DNA of 64,000 nt, taken from the NCBI GenBank assembly GCA_933207985.1, contig OW240915.1, forward strand, positions 278,027,408-278,091,407, read 5' to 3'. This document shows, piece after piece, positions 1 through 11,900 of this stretch. Numbering within the stretch: position 1 is the first letter of the stretch; each line of letters starts with the position of its first letter. This stretch comes from Pelobates cultripes (taxonomy: Eukaryota; Chordata; Amphibia; Anura; Pelobatidae). A program made the translations under genes and the position numbers. A model generated the notes under the pieces. It did no database searches, was not told the DNA's origin, and was given only the letters and a program-made list of their open reading frames with translations.

Positions 1-1740
1 AGTGATCACAATATGATAATTTTTAAAATAAACTTTAAAAAGCAAAAGCACGTGGGGTATACTAAAGCGTTAAATTTTTAAAATGCAACAACATATCGAC
101 TGGCATAAACTCCTCAGTGAAAAAAACCCACTGAGGATAAGTGGAAGCTCTGCAAACAAATATTAGAAAGGTACATTTCTCAGTATGTACCATTGGGAAA
201 TAAATATAAAAGAAACAAATTAAAACCAATGTGGCTTAGTAGAGAAGTAAAACAAGAGATTAAAAATAAGAAATGGGCATTTAGAGCATTTAAATCGGAC
301 AAATCAGAGGCATCCTATATAAGATATAAGGAAGGCAATTAAAGTGGCTAAACTTGAAAATGAGAAATTGATAGCCAAAGAATGCAAAACCAACCCCAAT
401 TTTTTTTTCAAGTGCATCAATTCTAAAAAAAACCCCCCAAAAAACGAAAGTGTAGGTACACTGGAAACAAAGATGGGTCTGTTAGTGAATGAAGACCAGG
501 AAAAGGCAGACATTTTAAATAACTATTTTTCTTCAGTATATATGTATGAGGATCCTTTGGCAAGAGATATGCAAATGATTGCTGCAAAAAAACTTGCAGA
601 TAACTTGTGATTGGATGACTTGAGACCAGGTGCTATAGCAGTTAAAGAAAATCTATGTAAATAAAGCTCCAGGGCCTGACGGTATTCACCCACGAGTACT
701 TAAGGAGCTAAGTGGGGAAATAAGTGAACCTTTGTATTTAATTTTTCAAGATTCTTTTGTTTCAGGTATTGTACCAGAGGATTGGAGGAAGGCAGATGCC
801 GTTCTATATTTAAAAAGGGTTCAAAATCCTTGCCTGGAAATTATAGACCTGCGAGCTTAACTTCTGTGACTGGGAAAATATTTGAAGGGCTATTAAGGGA
901 TTATATTCAGGAATTCATTGGGAAGAACTTTGTTATTAGCAATAATCAGCATGGTTTTATGAAACATAGGTCATGTCAAACAAACCTAATTGCATTCTAC
1001 CAAGAAGTAAGTAGAAGTATAGATCAGGGTATTGCAGTGGATGTGATCTACTAGGATTTTGCCAAGGCATTTAATACGGTTCCTCCCAATAGGTTAGTCT
1101 TCATACTAAAAGAAATTGGCACACGCAACTTACACCCTAAATGGTAGTGAATAAGGGATAACCACACATGAGAAGGATTTGGGAATTGTTATAGACAACA
1201 AATTAGGCAGCAATTTGCAATATCAATCTGCAGTTGCTAAGACCAGTAAGGTTTCGTCATGTATAATTAGGGGCATAAATTCTCAGAATGATAATATAAT
1301 TTTGCCTCTTTATAAATTGCTGGTAAGACCACACCTTGAATATGCTGTGCAATTTTGGGCACCTCTTCTAAAGAAGGATATCATAGCACCAGAAAAAGTG
1401 CAGAGACGAGTTACAAAAATGATAAAAGGAATGGAGCATTTTAGTTATGAAGAAAAGTTAAAACATTTAAATCTCTTTGGTTTGGAAAAATGGCCCCTCA
1501 GAGGGGATATGATAACATTATACAAATATATTCGGGGCCAGTGCAAACAATTATCTGGAAATCTATTCATAAACAGGGCTCGAAATAGGACACAAGGTCA
1601 CACATTTAGGCTGGAAGACAAAGAATAGTTTTTTTACAGTAAGATCAATAAGAATATGGAATTCTTTGCCTGAAGAGGTGGTTTTATCAGAGTCCATACA
1701 GATGTTTAAACTGCAATTGGATAAATACTTGCAAAAACAT
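1..1740 (+). pseudogene. CR1 ORF2 remnant (endonuclease end, reverse transcriptase, C-terminal domain)
   Basis: The reading frame is broken several times. Recognisable pieces are the SDHN motif at 1-12, a basic linker near 230-330, a linker piece at 344-610 ending in a stop, the KAPGPDGIHPR box near 665, the EDWRKADAV box near 778, and RT motifs 1 to A at 790-1110, ending in DFAKAFNTVPPNRLV with an in-frame stop just before it. At about 1120 the frame jumps to the C-terminal region (LGIVIDNKL near 1180, VRPHLEYAVQFWAPLLKKDI near 1326, LRGDMITLYKYIRG near 1498). RT motifs B and C, with the catalytic Asp pair, are therefore deleted. In living relatives this protein nicks DNA and primes reverse transcription on it; this copy is dead. 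Confidence 0.85.
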
Positions 1741-1930
1741 AACATACAGGTATATAATTTCTAATTAGTGGGGTAATAGCTGCTTGATCCATGGAGATAT
1801 CTGACTGCTATTTTGGAGTCCAGAAAGATTTTTTTTTCCTAGTTTTTTGCAAAATTGGAAGCGCTTCAAACTAGGTTTTTTTGCCTTCTTTTGGATCAAC
1901 AGCAAAAACATATGTGAGGAAGGCTTGTAA
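1..1930 (+). mobile_element. CR1-type LINE, internally deleted, cut by window edge
   Basis: This non-LTR retrotransposon remnant runs from the end of the endonuclease domain to the 3' tail. The first bases encode Ser-Asp-His-Asn, the end motif of apurinic-type LINE endonucleases. The linker, the reverse transcriptase and the C-terminal domain follow. After the coding part comes the 3' region with TGATCCATGGAGATATCTGA and a TTTGGATCAACAGC box, shared with the copy at 4450-5384. The terminal TATGTAACTATGTAAC part of the other copy is missing here, so homology fades near 1930. CR1 family is inferred from the C-terminal protein pattern and the tail; I could not run a repeat library. Confidence 0.85.
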
Positions 1931-3446
1931 CTGCAGCTTGTTCCCTTATTTACCACTATAAAGTCTTAAAGCATGGAACTTGGCAGGGCTAACCATACAG
2001 ATATCTTAGCCATAATTTTATATAGTTAGTAAGATATCCTCTATTTAAAATATATAGGTAATTGAGAATACAATATAAAATAAGGATTGTCTTGGAAGCA
2101 ATAAAGTTTTTTCTTTTAGGTATTTTTTTAAATAAAAATATGAATATAGACATATGAAATTCATTACAATAGTTTATAGCAGAGTTTATAAGATTAAACT
2201 ATATGCTTGCAATATCTTAATAGATTAACATACCCTCCTGAACATGTCATAATGTCAGATTCTCTGTCATTATAAGATGGAGCGTCTGTCTCCAAATCTC
2301 TTCTTTCTGTGTTAACATTTAAAAGGTACACATATTTATACCTTAGGTGTCTTCATTTTAGTGTTACCATAGTTCATATATGAAAAAGTAACATTTCTTT
2401 TACTTTATTAATTTTAGGACCTCCCTTAAATTAAAGTACAAGGCCATACCTAACGCATAAGGGGGTGCACGCGTCATGGGAAGTTCCCTGACTTAAGACA
2501 ACATGGCATCTTAAAGTCTGAACATCTCTATCTATTTAGGGTTACCTCAGTATATTAGGTACTGAAAGAGTCATAGCATAGCCTTGAAGCTTGTTTATGC
2601 ATTATTGTTATTTTTTTTCGTGTGGGACAAAATGGTGTAAACATATTATGCACTGAAAGTAGGTAAAAGGTTATTGCTTAAAGAAACAGTTATGAAAAAC
2701 AATATTTCTAAAACCTTGTCAGTTTGTAATCTCTCTTAAAGACAAAGTACACAGGTAATCGTCCTGGGTCATCATTCAAATTGGTTTAAATAGAAAAATA
2801 ATGAAAAGAGTATGTTGAATAAAATCATTGACTGGTGTACAATCTCAAAAGTTCGATAAGCACTTTATCTCTTTATCTCTTCTTCTCAAAATGATCAATA
2901 TGCAAACAAAGCGCAAAGTAAGAGCATAGAATGGAAATTGTAAGAGATAAAAACCACACATCTTTTTATAACTCAATTGTTAATCATCTAGTCTCTTGCC
3001 TTAACCAGACCCAAGCTTAAATTACTGATTGCATCAAGAGCAAAAACTATTCCTTAGCACAGAATGACATATGTTTCCGTGCTCTGATGTGTGTGATGAA
3101 TCCGGCCATATAACTTGTCTTATTACTGTTACAAACTTTAACAAACACAAACTCTACACCGCACCGCTTTCCAAATAGAAAAGCAAGGAGGGTAATTAAT
3201 ATCTGAAGGCAGGTACAATGTAACCTTGCACTGCTCTCTTTTGTTTCATTCTTCTTTTAAACATTTGGAAACATGTGCAAATAGTCTCAATTCATGAAAC
3301 CACATGATATCCCGTCCACTTAAATTATGCTTGGCATTCACTTCCCTTTTCACCTGCAATTATAGCATAAACCAAGATGGAATTTAAAGAGGTAGCTAAG
3401 ATTCAGTCGACTAGCAAGTATGCCTTTCTCATACAATACTCTTCTA
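1931..3446. other. AT-rich DNA, no feature recognised
   Basis: I see no coding frame, tandem array or known repeat end in this 1.5-kb stretch. It is probably unique or very old repeat sequence. Confidence 0.4.
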
Positions 3447-4032
3447 TTAAAGGGACACTATAGTCACCAGAATAACTACAGCTTATTGAATTTGTTCTGC
3501 TGAGTAGAATCACTACCTTCAGGCTTTTTGCTGTAAACACTGTCTTTTCAGAGAAAATGCAGTATTTACATTACAGCCTAGAGATAACTTCACTGGCCAC
3601 TCCTCAGGTGGCTGTTAGAGGTCCTTCCTGGGTCATGACTGCCTAAAATGCATCCAAACATTCAGTATCTCCTCCCTCTGCATGCAGACACTGAACTTTC
3701 CTCCTAGAGATTCATTGATTCAATTCATCTCTCTGAGGAGATGTTGATTGGCCAGGGCTGTGTTTGGATCATGCTGGCTCTGCTCCTAATCTGCCTCTTT
3801 GTCAGTCTCAGCCAATCCTATGGGGAAGCACTGTGATTGGATCAGGCCACCGCTTCTGATGATGTCAGCAGACTGCTTGTTTTTCTGAGTCTAACAGCAT
3901 GCAGAGTTACAGCTTTAGGCTTGAATACAGTAAGATTTGTACTATATTTATGGAGGCATGAGGGGCCAAGGGGGGCTAGATATAGGGTCAGGAATACATG
4001 TTTGTGTTCCTGACCATATTGTGATCCTTTAA
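3447..4032. mobile_element. TTAA-flanked miniature element (piggyBac-like MITE)
   Basis: The block starts TTAAAGGGACACTATAGTCA and ends GATCCTTTAA, so both ends sit on TTAA, the target duplicated by piggyBac-type transposases. No transposase is encoded. Homologous termini recur at 13461, 21499, 27160 and 51906, which shows it is an interspersed family. Assignment to piggyBac rather than another TTAA-using group is inference. Confidence 0.7.
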
Positions 4033-4449
4033 ACTCTTTAGAAAATCTGCCTGTACTGTCAAAATATAATTAGATTATAATATTGTCTTGTCAATAAGGT
4101 GTTACAGAATCTTCTGTAGCTAGCATAAAGAAAATAACAATATGCACCCAAAGGAGAAAAACAAGACTCTCAAGTACATATTGTCAATCTGGTTCTATTT
4201 TTCCTGATATTCTAGACAGAGCAATATACACATTGCTTAGAGCTAATGACCCACTGCTTCTATAGCTATGAAATTTAACTCACCAGTCATCTATGGCAGT
4301 GTTATTTAGTTATGTGTACTTTATCAAACAATATAATTAACATATTGATTCAATTCTATCATTGTTGTTTGCTAACTGATCTTTCCATAAAACGTGAAAC
4401 TTATTTTTAAAAATTGGCACAGCTGAACCATTTTTCCAAAAATATAAAC

Positions 4450-5384
4450 AATTTTGAAACACTTGAAAAGTGAAAAATGCAAAGTTATGCACTTCTGCGT
4501 AAAGAATACCCAAGCAACGTATACCCTTAATGGAAGTGAATTAGGGATTACACACGAAAAGTACTTGGGAATTGTTATAGACAACAAACTATGCAACAAT
4601 GTGCAATGTCAATCAGCAGTGGCCAAGGCCAGTAAGGTATTGTCATGCATGAAAAAAGACATTCATTCTCGGGATGAGAATATCATTTTGCCTCTTTATA
4701 AATCACTGGTAAACCACATATTGAATATGCTGTGCAATTTTGGGCACCTGTTCTAAAGAAGGATATTATGGCACTAGAAAAAGTGCAGAGGCAGGCTACA
4801 AAATTAATAAAAGGAATGGAACATATCAGCTATGAAGAAAAGTTAACAAATTTAAACCTCTTTAGTTTAGAAAAACGTCGCCTGAGAGGGGATATGATAA
4901 CAACATTATACAAATATATTCGGGGCCAATACAAACCATTGTGTGGAAATCTATTCACAAACCTGACTTTACATAGGACACAAGGTCATGTGTTTAGACT
5001 GGAAGAAAGAATATTTAGTCTAAGGCAAAGAAAAGGTTTTTTTTAATGTAAAAACAATAAGGATGTGGAATTCTCTGCCTGAAGAAGTGATTTTATCAGA
5101 GTCCATACAGATGTTCAAACAGCTACTAGATGCATACTTGCAAAAACAGAATATTCAAGGATAAAATCTTTCAATGTAGGGTAATAACTGCTTGATCCAA
5201 GGATATATCTGACTGCCATTCTGGGGTCAAGAAGGAATTTTTTTCCTAGCTTATTGCAAAATTGGAAGTGCTTCTAACTGTTTTTTTTTTTGCCTTCTTT
5301 TGGATCAACAGCAAAAAAATTTGAGGAAGGCTGAACTTGATGGATGCAAGTCTCTTTTCAGCTATGTAACTATGTAACTTGAAT
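4450..5384 (+). mobile_element. CR1-type LINE 3' end (5'-truncated copy)
   Basis: This second copy is related to 1-1930, in the same orientation. It starts in the region just after the RT catalytic box and keeps the complete 3' end: TGATCCAAGGATATATCTGA, TTTGGATCAACAGC, TGAACTTGATGGATGC and the terminal TATGTAACTATGTAAC repeat at about 5364-5379. 5' truncation is usual for LINEs made by target-primed reverse transcription. Confidence 0.85.
4454..5160 (+). pseudogene. CR1 ORF2 C-terminal remnant
   Basis: The frame opens with KCKVMHFCVKNTQATYTLNG and continues to KSLVNHILN at about 4730, where a one-base change shifts it. It resumes at 4732 (AVQFWAPVLKKDIMALEKVQ as the parental frame) and runs to LRGDMITTLYKYIRGQYKP and the RLEERIFSLRQRK region near 5030. 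A second frame change follows, then IRMWNSLPEEV near 5063. This is the thumb and C-terminal domain of the CR1 protein. It extends the deleted junction of the first copy, since it keeps the TYTLNGSELGIT segment upstream of LGIVIDNKL. Confidence 0.8.
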
Positions 5385-5540
5385 TTTGGCCAAAGGTTTG
5401 GCTCAGCAGAATTCCAGAACCATGATTCCAAATTCGGGAACCGAAGCAGAAGAATAATAGGGCACAAAAATAGACCAATTAGTATGCTCAAAATGTACGC
5501 GTAATAGAATATTGTGTGGTGTATTTTGCACTACACGGAT
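5385..5540. other. unclassified sequence between CR1 tail and hammerhead-like region
   Basis: This short stretch contains TTTGGCTCAGCAGAATTCCA and a GGGAACCGAAGC string. I cannot assign it. Confidence 0.3.
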
Positions 5541-5582
5541 TTACTAATTACTAAACATATTACTAAATATTAAGATCAAGTT

Positions 5583-5615
5583 CTTGATGTAGACCCGAAT
5601 GGGTCGAAACGATCA
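5583..5615 (+). ncRNA. hammerhead-ribozyme-like motif (degenerate)
   Basis: Order of parts: CTTGATGTA core strand, a five-pair stem II GACCC/GGGTC (5592-5596, 5601-5605) with a four-base loop GAAT, then GAAAC at 5606-5610 and GATC. Compared with the canonical CUGANGA core, C3 is T and A9 is T, and stem III is poorly formed. It is probably inactive. Confidence 0.35.
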
Positions 5616-5830
5616 GTTATTTTTGTGACTTTATGTTCCAATAAGCACCAATGAATTTATGGAAGACCTGTGAGTGCCCCTTTTTTCTAATTTGGTATAT
5701 ATTTCAGCGTGGAATTGCACCAAGGCACTGTATTTGGATATTATGGACTAGAGGGTGAGTGCCATTTTTTTAACGTAAAATTTGTCCTGAAAAAAAGTCT
5801 ACTTGTTTGTTCAGTTTATACAAAGAAGAA

Positions 5831-5865
5831 GTCAACGTTTCAGTCCTAACCAGACTTTTCTCAGG
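5831..5865 (-). ncRNA. hammerhead-ribozyme-like motif (minus strand)
   Basis: Read on the minus strand: CCTGAGAAA, stem II AGTC/GACT around a short loop, then GAAACGTTGAC. The core CTGAGAA differs from CTGANGA at G8. It is one of several such motifs in the window and is likely a decayed Penelope-type motif. Confidence 0.35.
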
Positions 5866-5880
5866 ACAAATTTTACATAA

Positions 5881-8837
5881 AAAAAAAAAATGTATATATT
5901 GGCAACTATGACACCCCACTAGCAGTAGTGGCAACTATGACACCCCATCCCTTGCAGCGTGTATGCTTAAAGGGGTGGCAAATAATATATATTCTTGGTG
6001 GTAAGATCACCCAGTATTTTCATATTTCTATTGTGTCATATTTTTTCATCAATTTGCCATTTGTGAATCAAGCAAATTGATGGAAAAAAAATACAAAACC
6101 AAATGAAAAACTAAACCAAATGCTAACACACACACAATGAGTTAATCACTGTTACTGACCTTTAATGAATTGACCCAGAGGTTCCATGTCCAAAATAAAC
6201 CAGATGTTCTTAATTTAAATAAGGCCATTAGAAATTGCAATTCCTGTGGTCATAGAAACCCTGTTTTGAAATCCTGCATACCAGACCAGGAATAGAAATG
6301 TGTACTTCTGCTATCCAGGAGACAAGACAAATCTGATTATTTTTTAATATAGCGAAAGTGTACAACGATTTAAAGCACAGTCTTCATGTCACTTTTGCTT
6401 TGAGCTTTATTGTCCGTTCCTTATTTTCTGCTTGTGGAAGCATGACAAAAGGTAACCCTTGCTGACTATCTAGTGCACACATAAACAAACATTGTATTAA
6501 AAAAAATTCACGCACAGGAAGTCTGAGACTCCATTACAAGATTTCATTTTAAATCCTGTATTGAAATATGTGAGCTGTGCAACAGATATTCCAAATTTTG
6601 ACTTGGTTTTAAATATTTTTAAATTTGTTTATTTATTATTATTAATGAGGATTTACTGTGCACGTAAAATTTCAGTGCCTTAGGACTTTATTATTTAGGC
6701 ACCATAAATGTTCAGGGTTTGTTTATTTTCTAAATTGAGTCATACTGTGTGAGGACCAAAATGTAGACTTTGTTGCCAACCATGTCAATGGTTTAAGTGC
6801 CAAAGTTGTAAAACCTGCAATGCATCCTTGGAAATAAAAAAACACTGTGTAACTATTTAACCTTCTATCCTCCCTTGTGGACAAATTGTACGTTTATGTT
6901 TTGAATAACTATTGTCTACTTCCTTTAGACTATAGTTTCATTGAATCAGGGCCTTCGTTATCACTTTGCTCCAGTATGCTGAGCTTGTATGTCTTGTTTT
7001 TATTAATTGTCTTTCACTGTGGAATTTGGTGTTGCTAAGCTAATGACAATTGCTACCCAACGGGCAAAACTTTAGGGCTTTGTCCATTTTTAGTGGAAGT
7101 GCCTATTTTAACCTGTTTTTCCCACGTTCAGATAATATTGTAGCATACAATGAACACAATTAGAACCCGTAGCTTAAATTAATAATAAAGTCACCCTTTC
7201 CAAGTTCTGTTTTAAGGGTTATTCACGGTGTTTATTGAAAAGAATTAAAAATTTTAGTACAAATTAGCAAATATTGGAAAAATATCTAGATCAGCTCTGC
7301 ATTTAGTTATATCTAATAAAATGTTAAATTCAATTTGAATTAACTTTATGTTCCTGATGATTCACACTGAGTATATAACCTTGTCTGTGTTGTAGTGAGA
7401 TAAGAATTGGCACACAAAAAAATAAACTATTTCTGACATTTCATATTTCTAGTGAATCCATCCATGACTGTCTCATCCCATTACACACTTTATTTATTTA
7501 TTTATTTATTCTTCTGTCTTTTTTCCTCCTGTTTCCTGTTTGTATCTGTATTTGTACCCTTGTATCTATTTGTTGTTTCCTTGTAATCATCTTTTATCCA
7601 CTTTGTTTAATGTCTTGAATTTTATTTGCGTCACTGGTTGCTCACAGCTTAGTAGACATGCCACTACTCTTAGCACAGCGGGTAAGTACAGAAAAGAGAA
7701 TTTATCCTCCCTTATACCCTTATACTAATATGGGAGTCATATTGACACCCATAGAGTGGGGGGCATGGGAGATTTAAGAAAATGGCAGAGAGCACAGCTC
7801 TCCGCCCCTTCTATTTTTAAATATAAGAAGGAGGAAGCTGCAAGCAAGTTACTCCCTCTTGGTAATAAAATAAAACAAACAAAGAATGAGTTGCAGGAAG
7901 AAATTTCATTTAACAAGCAATTTGGTCTTTGTATCATTCAAAAGCAAATGCCCATGATTACTGTGAAGTGGGCATGCGCGAGAATTTCACTGCACAAGCT
8001 AGTGTGGACCAACGACGATGATGCGGTAAAGTTCATCTATGATCACTAAGATGGCAGCGCTTAGGACATAGATCCGGAGAGGAAATGAAGCAATAAAAAG
8101 GTGAAATGGGGGACATAGAGGCATTTTGGTGTGACTGTAGTTACAATAAAGTGTAGAGGAGTCGGGAGAGGGGTTAAAAAAAGTTGATTAGTTTTAAGCC
8201 AATACATTTTCACAGTTACGTTTTGGAGAACCACACCATATTTTATTTGGTGCATAGTTATTATCCATTATACTGTAAAAAAAGAGATAGAATAGACGCA
8301 GCTGAACTATTTAATTTGATTTTATGCTTGGTTTGTTTAGATCGATTATTCTTTCTCTATAAAATAAGTACAAAAAATAACGTGCTATCTTTTTGCATCT
8401 ACGTGATTTTTTTTCCACTTTTCATTACATGCAATATATTCCCAAATCACAATTCTTCATAAGGCTTACACTCCAGGGATATCATAGAACACATTGAATC
8501 TGTATGATAGGAAACTGCTGGACACATTCTAAATAAATCCCTTTAAAAAAAAAAAAAAAAAACTATTAATGCAAAGTCCATCAAACAATTTGATAGTATG
8601 TTTTGTTGAATTATTCATTAAGGTTATTCAGTAAACAGCAGCTATAGTACAGCTTGGCAATTTAAGTCTAAATTGTACAATGCTGACAGGAGTGTTTTCG
8701 TTGATTGTAGCACTCTGCCCTGGTTTTGACATGCTAATTATATCTTTTAGTATGTTTTATTTTCTTTTTTGGCCTATACCCAGATAGTGTGTCTATGGAC
8801 TGTTTGAGCTAGAAATGGTTCTGCCAGATTCAAGATT
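5881..8837. other. AT-rich DNA with minor simple repeats
   Basis: No gene or repeat end is recognised. There is a (TTTA)n run at about 7489-7511. A splice-like context at 7648-7681 was judged too weak to call. An A-run lies at 8545-8562. Confidence 0.4.
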
Positions 8838-8965
8838 AGTTTAAATGTAGAAAGTAATCCAGGCACACCAAAGTGTTCCAAAAGATAGGCAATTTTCATT
8901 GGACCCAAGAACCACTATATTTTGGAACACTTTGGAGTGCCTGGATTACTTTCTACATTTAAACT
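8838..8965. repeat. 128-bp palindrome (foldback miniature element)
   Basis: The left arm starts AGTTTAAATGTAGAAAGTAA and continues through a CCAGGCAC box. The right arm is its reverse complement, ending TTACTTTCTACATTTAAACT. The arms are about 46 bases with few mismatches around a loop of roughly 36 bases. It could be a tiny nonautonomous DNA element or part of a larger old repeat. No target duplication is clear. Confidence 0.7.
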
Positions 8966-11900
8966 TTACATTTGGTCCTTTTGGTACTGGGACTGATCCG
9001 GTTAAGCACCCAAGGATTCCAGGGTGAAGGGTTTGAGTGCAGTTCCACTACCTGTATATAGATTCCAGATTAGTGACATATTTTGTTTTATTACTGAGCA
9101 TCTTTAGAAGGACCAAGCCTATACTTCTGTGACATTCTCCAGTGAGGTGTCAAGTTGCCCACCAATACTAGGCTTTGACAAGTTAGAGTCAGGATAGAGC
9201 TGCTATACACGTGCATTGTGTGTTATGGAAGACCAGGTTACAACACCCTGGGTTCTACTGCAATACATAAATTAACATTGTTTGTTGACATGTTAATATG
9301 GAATCAATAATACCTGATATCTATACTTTGCAAACGTTCACCTGTCAGTTAACTTAATGCCTGTAATAAACGGAACTCTGGTGTGATCTAGTCTGATCTA
9401 TAATTCCAGCATCCAAACAGATTTAGCCATTCTTTACCTTTTTCAGTGGTCACCAAACAGACCATCTTGCCCAGAAATGGACAAGCCAACAGATAGACAT
9501 CTGACCGAACATCAATCTTTGTAAATGGGACTCAAGTCCATATAAGGCGGTTTTCAAACCCCAAAGTATAAATAAGGAAGAAATGTTATATTATTTCAAA
9601 GTGAGTTATCCAATCTTTTTTCTTTCATCTAGGCTGTTATGCTTCTTAATGCAACTGTGATTTGTGAGACTTTGGGCAGTAAACCTCAAATTATTCTAAA
9701 ATAATTTAGCTATAGGAAAATTCCAACTAAGCAGAATTGTTTTATGACTGTGTACTTTTGGTCTACATTTTTTAAGTGAATAAACTCTTATGTGTTGGTT
9801 GCATGTGTGTACTGCCTTAGGAGTGCGCGACCTATGCGATCACACTAAGGGGCAGATGGCACCACACTCTCCTTCAGGAATCTATGCAAGTACCTGTAGT
9901 CTAGCAGAACTGTCATAGCTATCAGTGCCTACCTTCTTAACCAAGAGCTCATAGAGATAACTGCAGGTTTGCTAAGGAGGAAAACAGGGAGCTACCCAAA
10001 ATTATATTTGGCATGTAGGTTCCATGATGCACTTCCAGTTCATTAGACTGACTGGGCACCAGGAGAATTGCACCACAAATATCTGGAGTTTGATTTTAAA
10101 AAATGATTTGAACTACAGTTCCTACAATGCTCCATTTGCCTTTAAAGTTGGCTAAACATCATGGAGGTGGTACTTCACAATGGTACTTTACTTTGGGTAT
10201 AATGGCCTAATTTCACCTTCACATTATAAACACAGGAAAATTATACAAACATAGAAACACCTACACACACACACTTACTTGCACAGCAATAGCCACAGTT
10301 AGTGATATTACACACATGAACAAGGATGTTCCTGCACACAGACATTGGAGGGACGTTATTACAAAGCCTCATACAGATCACCTGAAGGCCTAAGGCTGGC
10401 CCTTCCTGCATAGTAAACCACACAGACCAATGCACAGTATTTGCATAGTTTGCAATGGGTTTGTAGTCTGGCTTGAAATCAAACACCTCTTTAGTCAGCA
10501 AATTTAATTCACTTCCTCATTAACTGTATTTTCTACTAACGTGTCCCAACTGCACTATATCAGTTTTGTTCCTTATGTTTCACTCCTGGCTTGCAGTTTG
10601 CCACTGTCGTTAGAAATGAAAGCAAAAGAGGCAGCTTATTGTACCCTCTGTATCGTATAAGGTGTAATTTATTAGTAAAATCAAATTTGAGAATGTTCAC
10701 TTCTCCAAACATGGTCAGTTAAAAGAAATTGGTCAATCAAAATATCAAGGCCATTTGGGGGTTTCTGAGAAGTTTTGAAGAAACAGAATGGAGAGAGATT
10801 TATCAAAATGATCTGAAAAGTGTGTTTTAGAGGATCAACAATCTGTCCCAATTTACTGGTTTTATTGTTTGCAAAATAATCTGAAAAGTGTTGCCTTATT
10901 CTAAGAATACAAATATCCTGTGCCATGCCTTTTCAACTGTGTCAAATGTCTAATAAACTGCTATTTAAAACAAATATCCTGGCTCCTGGTTAACTAAAAA
11001 ATAAAATCTTTTTTTGATTTGTTAAAATAAATTTGAAGATTAAGATTATAAGATTAAATTGAATGTTCTATACATTATAAAAAACATGCAAAAGAAAAAA
11101 AAGACTGTCGTGCAACATTTTGATAAATCTTCCTCACAACTAAAGTTGTACTATTTTGATCACAAAGTTCTAGCAAAATATTTTTATCTACATTAAAACA
11201 CTCTGAAAATCCTAACTACCATACCTCTCCGTGGTTAGAGTACCAAGAGTCTCCCGGTGTCGCCCTCGGTTTAATAGCAAAATATTTATAAACGGTTTGA
11301 TATATACCAGAGCTGCTCTGATCATCAAAGGATCTTTTCAATCTCATCATCATTAATAATGTTAAATTATTACTTCTGCATTCTCAATGTAAATTTTGAT
11401 CAATCTGGATGACTTTGATTGAATAAAAATGCTGGGACAACATTTTTGGAAATAGTTTGGTGTTAAACTAAATATGGTGTCTAAAACCGCTTAGAGTGCC
11501 CCTTTAAATACTAAAATCAACTATTTGGCACATAAGATCTAAAGCATTTCCCCATTCAATTCCAGTGATCTGAAAGAAATGCTTGTGCTTCCGCTATATA
11601 ATGCATTGGATTTAGTGAAATCAAACATTTTATTTAGCGGTTCTGGAACATGCCTTTTTTTTAAATTTATTTATTATTATGCATTTTATACCAGACATTT
11701 GCTGTGTTTGGTTTATTTTAAAACCTAAGTTTGTTTTCTATGGACATTTACATAATACATCATAGAAAATAGATATGAAAGAACATAAGATTGCTAACTT
11801 TAAAATTACATTTATTACACAAAACCATTTAATCAATCACTGAGCGAAATATTTGCGGATATCAATACTATTAAAAGGGTTTTTTTTTTTTCAACAAAGC

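Larger units (their letters stand above)
5541..5880. mobile_element. Penelope-like terminal fragment(s) with two hammerhead-like motifs
   Basis: The segment carries one hammerhead-like motif on the + strand (5583-5615) and another on the - strand (5831-5865). The second lies in an imperfect inverted repeat (left TTTGTCCTGAAAAAAAGTCT near 5781-5800, right AGACTTTTCTCAGGACAAAT near 5852-5871). No reverse transcriptase is present. In Penelope-like elements hammerhead motifs are known to lie in the terminal repeats; assigning this fragment to that group is inference from the motifs only. Confidence 0.45.

Noticed and set aside
7648..7681. Possible 34-base micro-exon (TTGCTCACAG before, GGTAAGTACA after)
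   Set aside because: Good splice-like borders, but far too short to support and without any partner exon.
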